A program made the translations under genes and the position numbers. This document shows, one piece after another, positions 43,739 to 54,325 of a DNA stretch of 64,000 bases. Numbering within the stretch: the stretch's first letter is position 1; each line of letters begins with the position of its first letter. The stretch comes from Nocardia lijiangensis NBRC 108240 (lineage in GTDB: Bacteria; Actinomycetota; Actinomycetes; Mycobacteriales; Mycobacteriaceae), in the NCBI RefSeq assembly GCF_001613045.1, contig NZ_BDBP01000034.1:1-64000 (forward strand). Reading direction: 5' to 3'. The notes below the pieces were generated by a model, which searched no databases, was not told the origin of the DNA, and saw only the letters and a program-made list of their open reading frames with translations.

Positions 43739-44602
43739 CTATTCGCGGCCGTCCGGTTCGACACACACGAGCGCGCCCGACTCCATGGCCAACCAGATCG
43801 CCCCATCCGGACCGACCGCCAAGCCGTGCGGTTCCGCGCCGGGCAGGTCGAGTTCGCTGATCGCCCCCGCGGTGGTGATCCGGCCGAGCCGGGAGCTCCC
43901 CCACTGCGTAAACCACAGCGCCCCATCGGGTCCCGCGATGATCGCGTGCGGACGCGCAGCGCGGTCGGGCAGCGGAAACTCTTCGATCGCGCCGTCCACG
44001 GTGATTCGGCCGATCTGCCCTGCGCCGATCTCCACGAACCACAGCGCGCCGTCCGGGCCTGCGGTGATGCCGACCGGGTTCGCCTGCTCGGTCGGCAGCG
44101 GATACGTGGTGATCGCACCATCCGTGGTGACCCGGCCGATGGCGTTCGCCTGATTCAGGGTGAACCACAGCGCGCCGTCGGGCCCCGCGGTGATCATCGA
44201 CGGCATGCCGTCGACCGGGTACCGGGTGATGGTGCCGTCGCCGGACAACCGCCCGATGTGACCGGACTGGAGTTCGGTGCACCACAGCGCGCCGTCGGGT
44301 CCAACGCACAGACCGTACGGCGCGTCGGCGGCGACGAACGACAGCTCGCCGTCCGCGCCGATCCGGCCGATCCGGTTGCCGCGAAACTCGGTGAACCACA
44401 CCGCGTCATCGGGACCGGCGACGATCACCGTCGGCTGCCCGTCGGCCGGGTCGAGGGCGAAGGTCTCGATGCCCTCCCCCGCCCACCGGCCGACCGAACC
44501 CTGTGCGGCCATCGTGAACCAGAGCGCGCCCGCCTTGTCGACGGTGACGCCGTACGGCGCACCCGGCGCCTCGATCGTCGTGCGGATCTCAGGCAAATTC
44601 AT
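43739..44602 (-). CDS. Virginiamycin B lyase-like beta-propeller
   Basis: 287 residues, nearly all repeats of about 40 residues of the type ITAGPDGALWFTxxxxNxIGRI, making a seven-bladed propeller as in Vgb (about 299 residues). Vgb linearises streptogramin B antibiotics by an elimination reaction at a lysine or ester bond. I could not align the Vgb catalytic His/Glu residues with confidence, so the lyase function is probable by family only; other propellers of this kind bind sugars or metals. The ATG at 44602, with GGGAG close by, overlaps the ABC-F gene end by 14 bases. Confidence 0.7.
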   Translation of the reverse strand: MNLPEIRTTIEAPGAPYGVTVDKAGALWFTMAAQGSVGRWAGEGIETFALDPADGQPTVIVAGPDDAVWFTEFRGNRIGRIGADGELSFVAADAPYGLCVGPDGALWCTELQSGHIGRLSGDGTITRYPVDGMPSMITAGPDGALWFTLNQANAIGRVTTDGAITTYPLPTEQANPVGITAGPDGALWFVEIGAGQIGRITVDGAIEEFPLPDRAARPHAIIAGPDGALWFTQWGSSRLGRITTAGAISELDLPGAEPHGLAVGPDGAIWLAMESGALVCVEPDGRE

Positions 44603-46076
44603 GCACTCCCTTCTGTTCACCACGGAACCGGCGGCGCAGCGCCCGATCGTGGCTGACCACCACTACCGCGCCCGGATATTCACCGAGCGCCTGCTCCAGA
44701 TCCTCCACCAGCGCGAGCGACAGGTGGTTGGTCGGCTCGTCCAGCAGCAGCAGATCGTGCTCGCCCGCCAGCACTCCAGCCAACGCGAGCCTGCGGCGCT
44801 GCCCCTCCGACAGGGCGCCGACGGGGACGTCCAGCGCGCCGCGGTGGAACAGACCGGTCGACAGCAGCGCCTCGCGGCCGTGGCCGTAGGCCTGCGCGAC
44901 GGTCTGCGCCGGATCGAACGCGACCTCCTGGCGCAGGTAGCCGACTCGTCCCCTGATGCCGGCGTAGATCTCGTCCAGCAGCGTCGACTTGCCGGAGCCG
45001 TTGGGCCCGTCGATCAGCAGCCGGTCGCGCGGGCCGAGCGTGAGCCCGCCGATCTCGAACGACTTCGCCTGTGCCGCACCGAATCTGCCGCGGAAGCGCA
45101 GCGGCTTCGGTGGCGGCGGCACCGGGTCGTCGGTGAGCCTGCGCAAGCGCTCGGCCGTCTGGCGCACCCGCGAGGAGATGGAACTCTGGACCCGGCCCGC
45201 GTTGCGGTCGTAGGCCATCTTGTTGTTGTCCTTCATGTTCCGGCCCGCCGCGACCTGGTGCGCGGTGGTCGCGGAGAATTCCTCGAGCCGCCGGATCTCG
45301 CTCTGCCACTGCACATACGCCTGCTCCCAACGCTGCCGTGCCGCGGCCTTTTCGGCCAGGAAACCGGTGTAGCCGCCGCCGAATCGGGTGACGCCGCCGT
45401 GGTCGACCTCGATGATCGCGGTCACCACGCGGTCCAGGAAGATCCGATCGTGCGAGACCACCACGACGGTGCCGCGATGGGTGCGCAGGCGGTCTTCCAA
45501 CCAGGTCAGGGCCGCTTCGTCCAGGTGGTTGGTCGGCTCGTCCAGCAGCAGGATCTCCGGGGAGGCCGCGAGCAGGCAGGCCAGCCCGAGCCGCGCCTGT
45601 TCCCCGCCGGACAGGCTCGCCACGGCGCGCTCACGTCCGATGCCCGCGAGTCCGAGGCCGTGCATCGCCTTGTCGACCCTGGAGTCGGCGTCGTAGCCGT
45701 CCCTGGCTTCGAAGGCGGTGAGCAGCTCGCCGTAGGCGTCCATGTCCTGCGCGGCAGCGGCTTCCAGCATCCGACGCTCCAGGTCGCGTAGTTCGGCGAG
45801 GGCCAGATCGATGGCGTCGGCGACGGTCTCGCCCGCCAGTGTCTGGCCGAGATAGCCGATGCCGCCCGGCGCGTCGACGGTTACGACACCGTCGTCGGCG
45901 CGCTCGGCTCCGATCATGACGCGCAGCAATGTCGATTTGCCCGAACCGTTTTCGCCGACGATGCCCACTCGCTCACCGGGCCGGACCGTCAGCGTGACGT
46001 CGTCGAGCACGCGGCGGTCGCCGTAGGACTTCGCAACACCCCGAAGGGTCAGTTGGGTGGTCAGGTGGAACTCCAA
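44589..46076 (-). CDS. ABC-F ATPase, possible ribosome-protection protein
   Basis: 495 residues with two ABC domains on one chain and no membrane segments: first Walker A GENGSGKST with signature LSGGE, second Walker A GPNGSGKST with signature LSEGQ, and LLLDEPTNHL in both. The linker (about 240-310) is long and basic (KAAARQRWEQAYVQWQSEIRR), as in antibiotic-resistance ABC-F proteins that displace macrolides, lincosamides or streptogramins from the ribosome. The start is TTG 46076, with no clear ribosome site. Downstream it overlaps the lyase-like gene; upstream it shares a promoter palindrome with a TetR gene. Confidence 0.85.
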   Translation of the reverse strand: MEFHLTTQLTLRGVAKSYGDRRVLDDVTLTVRPGERVGIVGENGSGKSTLLRVMIGAERADDGVVTVDAPGGIGYLGQTLAGETVADAIDLALAELRDLERRMLEAAAAQDMDAYGELLTAFEARDGYDADSRVDKAMHGLGLAGIGRERAVASLSGGEQARLGLACLLAASPEILLLDEPTNHLDEAALTWLEDRLRTHRGTVVVVSHDRIFLDRVVTAIIEVDHGGVTRFGGGYTGFLAEKAAARQRWEQAYVQWQSEIRRLEEFSATTAHQVAAGRNMKDNNKMAYDRNAGRVQSSISSRVRQTAERLRRLTDDPVPPPPKPLRFRGRFGAAQAKSFEIGGLTLGPRDRLLIDGPNGSGKSTLLDEIYAGIRGRVGYLRQEVAFDPAQTVAQAYGHGREALLSTGLFHRGALDVPVGALSEGQRRRLALAGVLAGEHDLLLLDEPTNHLSLALVEDLEQALGEYPGAVVVVSHDRALRRRFRGEQKGVHEFA

Positions 46077-46088
46077 TCGCTACTTGTG

Positions 46089-46101
46089 TAGCTTTAAGCT
46101 A
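46089..46101. promoter_or_regulatory. 13-bp palindrome in the divergent promoter
   Basis: TAGCTT and AAGCTA are perfect arms around one T. The arms themselves match the -10 form (TAnnnT) in both directions, so a bound repressor would cover the promoters of the ABC-F/lyase genes and the TetR gene together. Confidence 0.6.
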
Positions 46102-46136
46102 ACAAACGATCCGCCCTAACGCAACAGGAGTTGTCT

Positions 46137-46718
46137 TTGGAGACCCAGAAACGTCCGGGCGGCCGCAGCGCACGGGTCCGCGACGCGGTGCGCACGGCCA
46201 CGTTGGCTGAGCTCACCGAGCACGGCTACGAGAGACTTTCCGTGGACGCGGTGGCCCAGCGTTCAGGGGTGCACAAGACCACGGTCTATCGCCGCTGGCG
46301 CAGTCCCGAAGGCCTGATCGCGGACGCGCTCGACCTGGCCGCCGCCGAACCGTGGCCCCTTCCCGACACGGGCACGCTCGCCGAAGACCTGCGCGCGCTG
46401 ACCGAATTGGTACGGACCGGCTTCGCCGACCCGGAAGCGGGTCCGATCGCGACCGCGTTCATCGCCGCCGCCATGCAGAACCCCGCCGCCGCGACCGCGC
46501 TGCACGACTTCTATCAGGCGCGCCACCGGCAGTCGGCCGAGATCGTGCGGCGGGCCGTCGACCGCGGTGAACTCCCGCCCGAGATCGACGCGGAGCAGGT
46601 CGTCCGCTTCGCCGTCGCGCCGATCTTCTACCGCCTGTTCATCTCCCGCGAACCGGTGACCGCCGAGGACGCTCGCCAAGCCGCCGACGCGGCCCTCGCC
46701 GCCGCCCGCGCCCGGTGA
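46137..46718 (+). CDS. TetR-family regulator of the ABC-F/lyase pair
   Basis: 193 residues. The helix-turn-helix (about 12-60) contains LTEHGYERLSVDAVAQRSGVHKTTVYRRWRSPEGLIADAL. The C-terminal domain resembles the TetR at 22610 (shared RRAVxRGELPPEIDxEQVxRFxVAPIFYRLFI). TTG 46137 is used because AGGAG lies six bases before it; TTG 46131 would put the ribosome site too close. It is divergent from the ABC-F gene, so it is probably its drug-responsive repressor. Only the DNA layout, not the ligand, is visible. Confidence 0.82.
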   Translation: METQKRPGGRSARVRDAVRTATLAELTEHGYERLSVDAVAQRSGVHKTTVYRRWRSPEGLIADALDLAAAEPWPLPDTGTLAEDLRALTELVRTGFADPEAGPIATAFIAAAMQNPAAATALHDFYQARHRQSAEIVRRAVDRGELPPEIDAEQVVRFAVAPIFYRLFISREPVTAEDARQAADAALAAARAR

Positions 46719-46736
46719 GCCGGCTTCCGAGTACGC

Positions 46737-46780
46737 GAAGGCCGCCGCGTCGAGGTGCTGTCCTCGGCGCGGCGGCCTTC
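46737..46780. terminator. Bidirectional terminator between TetR and gcvP
   Basis: GAAGGCCGCCGCG (46737-46749) and CGCGGCGGCCTTC (46768-46780) are perfect 13-bp arms. An inner CGAGG/CCTCG can extend the stem. It serves the converging TetR and gcvP genes. Confidence 0.8.
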
Positions 46781-46788
46781 ATCAGGTG

Positions 46789-49611
<2,823 letters not shown>

Positions 49612-49686
49612 GGCAGCAGCTCCATGGTCGGGCGGGTCGAGCCGTGTCGTTCGGTTGACGCGGTGTCGACGATTACCAGCCCTCCC

Positions 49687-49888
49687 CCTCTGTCGTGGTG
49701 CCTGAGAGATTCGGGCGCCGGCCGAAACCGGTTCCCTTTCCCCATGGGCGGGCGGCCCTGCGCACAGCGCAGACCACCGCTTTCCAGAGGCGCCGAAGCC
49801 CGTACGGTCCCTGTTGCCTGAGAGATTGACGGGGAGGTGCTGCTCCTTCGGCGCCCGGTCTGCTCGAGACCGGAACTCTCCCGCACGG
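49687..49888 (-). ncRNA. Tandem glycine riboswitch before gcvP
   Basis: On the minus strand two aptamers follow each other. The first has GGGAGAGT near 49882-49875, CGCCGAAGGAGCA, and ends with AATCTCTCAGGCA near 49827-49815. The second has GGAAAG near 49785 and ends in AATCTCTCAGGCACCACGACAG near 49711-49690. CTCTCAGGCA at both 3' sides is the glycine-riboswitch hallmark. The 76 bases to the start contain no T-run hairpin, so control is more likely at translation. Confidence 0.92.
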
Positions 49889-49903
49889 CGGCGACGCACC
49901 GTC

Positions 49904-49909
49904 AGTTTA
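49904..49909 (-). promoter_or_regulatory. -10 element of the gcvP transcript
   Basis: TAAACT on the minus strand lies about 20 bases before the first aptamer. It is the best -10 candidate in this gap. Confidence 0.4.
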
Positions 49910-50025
49910 TGTCGCCTGTCCGCGAAACGACGCCTCCGCCCCGGTGTCGCCCTCGTCACTCCGTTCCGCGGACAGCGAAAGGCCACCGTCCCGCGTGGGT
50001 GACGGTGGCCGGATGCCGCCCGGTC

Positions 50026-50619
50026 TCAGCCGGTGGCTCTGTTCATCCTCGCCTTGCGCCGGAAGGCGAGCTCGTCCTCCGGTCGCTCGGTTGCCGTGCT
50101 GGCGCGCTCCGCGGGGAAGTTCGCGATGGCGCCGGTCAGCTCGCGCATCGCGCCGCTGACAGCGATACCGAAGACACCCTGCCCGCCCTGCAGTAAATCG
50201 ACTACCTCCTCGGGCGAGGTGCACTCGTACACCGAGGTGCCGTCGGAGAACAGGGTGATGCCCGCCAGATCCTGGACGCCCCGGCTGCGCAGATGATCGA
50301 CGGCGATGCGGATGTTCTGCAGCGAGATCCCCGCATCCAGCAGCCGTTTCACGATCTTGAGAACCAGGATGTCCTTGAACGAGTACAGCCGCTGACTACC
50401 CGAACCCGCCGCGCCGCGAATGGACGGCACGACCAGTCCCGTCCGCGCCCAGTAGTCGAGCTGCCGGTAGGTGATCCCAGCGACCTGGCACGCGCTCGGC
50501 ACTCGGTAGCCGACGAGTTCATCCGGTACGGAGTCGTCCGGGAACAGGCCGGGCTGCACCTCTGAGCCCTCGGTCGGACGAACATCCGGCCGCCGCACAT
50601 CCTGCGATTGCTCTGCCAC
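50026..50619 (-). CDS. MerR-family regulator, Rv1830 (ResR/McdR)-like
   Basis: 197 residues. The MerR winged helix (about 35-105) contains YRVPSACQVAGITYRQLDYWARTGLVVPSIRGAAGSGSQRLYSFKDILVLKIVKRLLDAGISLQNIR. The C-terminal part (SRGVQDLAGITLFSDGTSVYECTSPEEVVDLLQGGQGVFGIAV) and gene order identify it with mycobacterial Rv1830, a regulator linked to cell division and growth recovery after antibiotics. GTG 50619 has GGGAG seven bases before it. It follows the BFN gene in the same direction, with a 198-base gap that suggests its own promoter. Confidence 0.88.
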   Translation of the reverse strand: MAEQSQDVRRPDVRPTEGSEVQPGLFPDDSVPDELVGYRVPSACQVAGITYRQLDYWARTGLVVPSIRGAAGSGSQRLYSFKDILVLKIVKRLLDAGISLQNIRIAVDHLRSRGVQDLAGITLFSDGTSVYECTSPEEVVDLLQGGQGVFGIAVSGAMRELTGAIANFPAERASTATERPEDELAFRRKARMNRATG

Positions 50620-50817
50620 TGACCACTCCCTTGCTCCGCAGACGCCTCGCCTCATCGATGGCCCGGCTCCGTGATGACCAACAACCCGTCATTCCGGACG
50701 TGGCCCAACTATCGAGATTACTCCCGTTGATTGTCTCGGGAGCGACATCATCGGACCAAACGCGACGCGCGGTAAAAGTCTTCAGCTGTAGTTGAGGTCT
50801 AGAAGATTCTCGGAACC

Positions 50818-51291
50818 TCAGCTGTCGGTGGCCTTGAAGTCGTCCGGCGACACCGACTCGAGGAACTCCTTGAACTTCTCGACTTCGTCCTCGCGTTCGT
50901 CGGGCATCACCAGACCCGCCTCCTCGAGGACCGCTTCCTCGGCATGGATCGGGCAACCCACCCGCAAAGCGATGGCGACCGAGTCGGACGGGCGTGCCGA
51001 GATGCGTAGCTCGTTGTCGAAGACCAGATCCGCGTAGAAGGTGCCCTCCTGCAGATCCACGATCCGGACTTCCTTGAGGGTGTGTCCGAGTTCGGTGATC
51101 AAGATCTTGATCAGATCGTGGGTCAGCGGGCGGATGGGCGTCACCCCCTCCTGCTCCAGCACGATGGCGGTCGCCTCGGCCTGCCCGATCCAGATCGGAA
51201 GGTACCGGTCCCCGGATGCCTCGCGCAGCAACAGCACAGGCTGATTCTGTGGCTGCTCGACGCGGATGCCGATCACGCGCATTTCACTCAT
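50818..51291 (-). CDS. Bifunctional nuclease (BFN/DUF151) domain protein
   Basis: 157 residues, matching mycobacterial Rv1829. The BFN domain fills most of it: VLLLREASGDRYLPIWIGQAEATAIVLEQEGVTPIRPLTHDLIKILITELG, then SARPSDSVAIALRVGCPIHAEEAVLEEAGL. Proteins with this domain have been linked to nuclease activity, but the role in actinobacteria is not established. The C-terminal tail is acidic. ATG 51291 is a natural start. It lies between two MerR genes, an order kept across mycolic-acid bacteria. Confidence 0.9.
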   Translation of the reverse strand: MSEMRVIGIRVEQPQNQPVLLLREASGDRYLPIWIGQAEATAIVLEQEGVTPIRPLTHDLIKILITELGHTLKEVRIVDLQEGTFYADLVFDNELRISARPSDSVAIALRVGCPIHAEEAVLEEAGLVMPDEREDEVEKFKEFLESVSPDDFKATDS

Positions 51292-51515
51292 GCCTGCGCC
51301 TCGCTAACGCTCGGCCCCGGCATGCGCGAAGCACGCTGAAACATGATTCGCTCGCTGCGCTCGCTCATAGCACTGCCTCCCATATTCGCCGGCCGCCCCA
51401 CCTGACCGCTGCAGAGCTCGCCGTACCACGAGTCTAGGCGAACCCCCAGCGGTGCTGCGATCGGTGTGCACAGCCGAAATCGGCGTGTTGCCGGGGTGGA
51501 ATACAGGTGCGGAAG
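51292..51515. other. Gap with repeated CGCTCGC/GCGCTCGC motifs
   Basis: This 224-base gap between the BFN gene and ftsR contains quasi-palindromic runs such as CGCTCGCTGCGCTCGCTC (51349-51366), but no gene. It probably holds the promoter of the BFN gene. Confidence 0.35.
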
Positions 51516-52352
51516 TCAGCTTCCGAGAGAGTTGCGTACCGAGGCCTTCACCAGGCAGGTGTGCAGAGTCAGCGACAGTGCCGCAAGTTCGCGCACGGTT
51601 TCCTCGGCCCTTGCTCGCGCGCCCGCGTCGCGGCTCTTCGCGATCGGCGCGGCGATCTGGGCCACCAGCGCGGCCTCCCGGTCCGCGGCCAGCTTGAAGG
51701 CGCGCAGATGCCGTGCCTCCAGGCCGAATTCGGCCATGGCGCGGGCGGTTCTGGCCAACGTCACCGCCTCGCCGTCGAAGAAACCCGCGGCACCCGGGGT
51801 GATCAGGTTGGCGCGGATCAGATCGTTGAGGAACTTCTCATCGATCTCGGCCTGCTCCAGCAGATCGGCTCGGGTGAGCCGGATTTCGTGATCGAAGCGC
51901 AACTCGTCCGGCGAGACCTCGCTGGGCACCACGCCGAGCCTGCGCGGCGCGGCCTGCCGCGAGACGCGGCCGCCCTGCGCGACGGCGGATCCGGAATCGG
52001 CGGCCGTGACCGGCCCCGACTCCGCACCGCCGGGGCGACCGGAGTGCGCCCGGGCGCGGGCTTCCCGCACACCGAGCGTGGCCGCCCCGCTGTCGATCGC
52101 TTCCAGTTGTTCCTTGATCACCTTCAGCGGCAGGTACTGGTCGCGTTGCGCGGTCAGCACGAACCTGAGCCGTTCGCAGTCCGCGATCGAGAATCTGCGG
52201 TAGCCGGACGGCGTGCGCTCCGGTCGGATCAGGCCCTCGGACTCGAGGAACCGGATCTTCGAGATGGTGATGTCGGGAAAATCGGGTCGCAGTAGGTCGA
52301 GCACGGAGCCGATCGACATCCCTCCGCGCGCCCACTGCGCCGCGCCCGTCAC
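51516..52352 (-). CDS. ftsR: MerR-family cell-division regulator FtsR
   Basis: 278 residues, orthologous in position and sequence to mycobacterial Rv1828. The MerR domain near the N-terminus reads MSIGSVLDLLRPDFPDITISKIRFLESEGLIRPERTPSGYRRFSIADCERLRFVLTAQRDQYLPLKVIKEQL. A variable linker rich in Ala, Gly and Arg follows. The C-terminal part is a second helical domain (LTRADLLEQAEIDEKFLNDLIRANLI). FtsR activates ftsZ in corynebacteria. GTG 52352 was chosen because GAAGGA is nine bases before it and about 11 residues precede MSIG, as in the family. Confidence 0.88.
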   Translation of the reverse strand: MTGAAQWARGGMSIGSVLDLLRPDFPDITISKIRFLESEGLIRPERTPSGYRRFSIADCERLRFVLTAQRDQYLPLKVIKEQLEAIDSGAATLGVREARARAHSGRPGGAESGPVTAADSGSAVAQGGRVSRQAAPRRLGVVPSEVSPDELRFDHEIRLTRADLLEQAEIDEKFLNDLIRANLITPGAAGFFDGEAVTLARTARAMAEFGLEARHLRAFKLAADREAALVAQIAAPIAKSRDAGARARAEETVRELAALSLTLHTCLVKASVRNSLGS

Positions 52353-52464
52353 AGCGCCGAGTCCTTCACACACCTCGGCGCCCGCGGCGCGAGCGACGGG
52401 CCCGGAGGCGGGAGCGGAGCGTGACCATGCAGGGACCCGCGAACGCCGCCATCCGAACCAATGC

Positions 52465-52950
52465 TCATAGACTGCCCGCACCCGCCGAGGGCTCGTTCAC
52501 CGAGGCGCGCGGTCCGGTGAGGAACACGAGACGGAACTTGCCGATCTGCACCTCGTCGCCGTTCTGCAGCTCCGAGGAGTCCACCGGCTCCCGATTCACG
52601 TAGGTGCCGTTCAGGCTGCCCACGTCCACCACCTGGAAGGTGTCGTCGTCCTGCCGGAACTCGGCGTGCCGACGGCTGACGGTGACGTCGTCGAGAAAGA
52701 TGTCACTGTCAGGGTGGCGGCCCGCCGAGGTGGTCGGCTGATCCAGGAGGAATCGCGATCCCGCGTTCGGTCCGCGCTTGACGACCAGGAGGGCGGCGCC
52801 AACCGGCAGGCCCTCGACCCCTTGGACCGGCTGTTCGCCGGTCTGCTCACCGGAGCGCGACGCGTCGACCTCGTTCAGGAAATCCGCGCGGAAGACCGAC
52901 GTCGTCTCGGCCGCGGTCTCCTGGTAACCCGGGTCTTTGTTCTCGCTCAC
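52465..52950 (-). CDS. garA: FHA-domain metabolic switch GarA
   Basis: 161 residues. The ETTSVF motif near residues 15-20 contains the two threonines phosphorylated by PknB and PknG. The FHA domain (about 70-140) has GRHPDSDIFLDDVTVSRRHAEF and LNGTYVN, the phosphothreonine-binding loops. Unphosphorylated GarA inhibits 2-oxoglutarate dehydrogenase and the NAD-glutamate dehydrogenase and activates glutamate synthase. GTG 52950 has GGAGAG before it. The gene order ftsR-garA-gcvH is that of mycobacteria. Confidence 0.95.
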   Translation of the reverse strand: MSENKDPGYQETAAETTSVFRADFLNEVDASRSGEQTGEQPVQGVEGLPVGAALLVVKRGPNAGSRFLLDQPTTSAGRHPDSDIFLDDVTVSRRHAEFRQDDDTFQVVDVGSLNGTYVNREPVDSSELQNGDEVQIGKFRLVFLTGPRASVNEPSAGAGSL

Positions 52951-53002
52951 CGTTTCTCTCCTCCTCGAACCTGATTATCCATGCAAGCAGGTGATGCTTC
53001 GC

Positions 53003-53022
53003 CGACACGACAGGTCGTGTCG
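53003..53022. promoter_or_regulatory. 8-bp perfect inverted repeat upstream of garA
   Basis: CGACACGA and TCGTGTCG flank CAGG, 53-72 bases before the garA start. A protein-binding site for garA or part of the gcvH terminator region is possible. Confidence 0.45.
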
Positions 53023-53029
53023 CTAGAAC

Positions 53030-53048
53030 ACCGGCACCGGATGCCGGT
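53030..53048 (-). terminator. Hairpin after gcvH
   Basis: ACCGGCA and TGCCGGT flank a 5-base loop, 67-85 bases after the gcvH stop. On the minus strand GTTCT follows. A weak terminator. Confidence 0.45.
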
Positions 53049-53114
53049 AGATCTGTTGGCTTTGACCGTACCCTGCCGGGGCGTGCCCGTGCAGGTGGAA
53101 CTGGGAAGGCCGCG

Positions 53115-53513
53115 TCAGCCCCCGATAACTCCTTGATAACCTGCTGCATCCAGCAGTTCACCCAGCGTGACATCGAGCCCGGCGGCGTCGTCGGCCTCCA
53201 GCTCGAACAGCCACCCATCACCGTACGGATCGGTGTTCAGCTGCTCCGGAGACTGGGCGAGTTCTTCGTTCACCGCAACAACTTTCGCGGCGAGCGGGGC
53301 GTAGATGTCGGAAACGCTCTTGGTCGATTCGACCTCGGCGATGCCCTCGCGCGCGCTCGCTTCCTTCCCGACCTCGGGCAGCTGCACGAACACGACGTCG
53401 CCGAGCTGCGACTGCGCATAGTCGGTGATACCGACCCGCACCCGGTTCGGGGCGACCCGGCGCACCCACTCGTGCTCTTCGGTGTACCGCAGATCCTCGG
53501 GGGTTAGGGGCAC
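53115..53513 (-). CDS. gcvH: Glycine cleavage system H protein
   Basis: 132 residues with the lipoyl lysine Lys65 in VESTKSVSDIYAP and the family landmarks YTEEHEWVR and GWLFELE. It carries the aminomethyl group between P- and T-proteins. GTG 53513 has AAAGGA six bases before it; a longer frame is not needed. It is not adjacent to gcvP, so the two are made from separate transcripts, and no riboswitch precedes gcvH here. Confidence 0.95.
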   Translation of the reverse strand: MPLTPEDLRYTEEHEWVRRVAPNRVRVGITDYAQSQLGDVVFVQLPEVGKEASAREGIAEVESTKSVSDIYAPLAAKVVAVNEELAQSPEQLNTDPYGDGWLFELEADDAAGLDVTLGELLDAAGYQGVIGG

Positions 53514-53555
53514 TAGGCGTCCTTTCGTAGTGAACGTTGCACGCAACCTTATCGG

Positions 53556-54197
53556 TTATGGGTGACGGTGCCCCACAGCCGGTATCGCTCGCGCCACCGC
53601 AATGGCCTTGCCCGCGTAGAGCACGCCGGTCCACAGGTACACCGCCGTGCCCCAGACCAAGAATGCCCCACCGAAGGCCCTTCCGAAACCGTCGAGTGCC
53701 CAATCCATCTGTCCGGCAAGCAACCAGGGCAGCGCGGACATCAGCGCGAAAGTGGCGGCTTTGCCCAGATAGATGACCTCCGGCGGGTCCAGGTTCCGCC
53801 GTTTGTACACCGAGAGCGTGAGGGTCAGCGCCAGATCGCGCCCGACGAGCAGCAGCGCGACCCACCACGGGAGCAGCCCCCGGATCACGAAGGCCAGCAA
53901 GGTGGTCACCAGGAACAGCCGGTCCACGAAGGGGTCGAGCAGCGCGCCGAGGCGCGAGCCCTGGTCGAGCAGCCTGGCCAGCTTGCCGTCCAGGAAATCG
54001 GTCACGCCGCTGGCGACGAGCAGCGCGAAAGCCCAGCCGTCGGCCTCTTCGACGAGCAGCAGCCACAAGAACACCGGCACACCGATCAACCGCAGCACGC
54101 TCAGCACGTTCGGGACGGTGAGGATGCGGTCGTCGAACACCCCGCCGCCGGTGTCGGCGCGCTCGCCCGGTTCGGTCGTCCCCGATTCCGTTGTCAC
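53556..54197 (-). CDS. pgsA2: CDP-alcohol phosphatidyltransferase, PgsA2-like
   Basis: 213 residues, with about six transmembrane helices. The CDP-alcohol motif D-x2-DG-x2-AR-x8-G-x3-D-x3-D is complete in TDFLDGKLARLLDQGSRLGALLDPFVDR. It transfers a phosphoalcohol to CDP-diacylglycerol in phospholipid synthesis. In mycobacteria the equivalent position, Rv1822, is pgsA2, whose exact product is not certain. GTG 54197 was used; longer frames are low in complexity. The Rv1823-Rv1825 counterparts are missing here. Confidence 0.85.
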   Translation of the reverse strand: MTTESGTTEPGERADTGGGVFDDRILTVPNVLSVLRLIGVPVFLWLLLVEEADGWAFALLVASGVTDFLDGKLARLLDQGSRLGALLDPFVDRLFLVTTLLAFVIRGLLPWWVALLLVGRDLALTLTLSVYKRRNLDPPEVIYLGKAATFALMSALPWLLAGQMDWALDGFGRAFGGAFLVWGTAVYLWTGVLYAGKAIAVARAIPAVGHRHP

Positions 54198-54295
54198 ACG
54201 CCAGTGCTTACCGCACGAACCCCCGGCGCCGCCATCCGGGCTCGCCGCGGGTTTACGCCACAACGCCCACCCTGAAAGAATGACTATGAAACTAT

Positions 54296-54314
54296 CTCAT
54301 CATCAGTAGATGAG
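54296..54314 (+). promoter_or_regulatory. 6-7-6 inverted repeat before the GMC gene
   Basis: CTCATC and GATGAG flank ATCAGTA and reach to 11 bases before the ATG, including the start of the ribosome site. Either an operator or a hairpin that covers the ribosome site. Confidence 0.4.
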
Positions 54315-54325
54315 GAGAGGATGTC

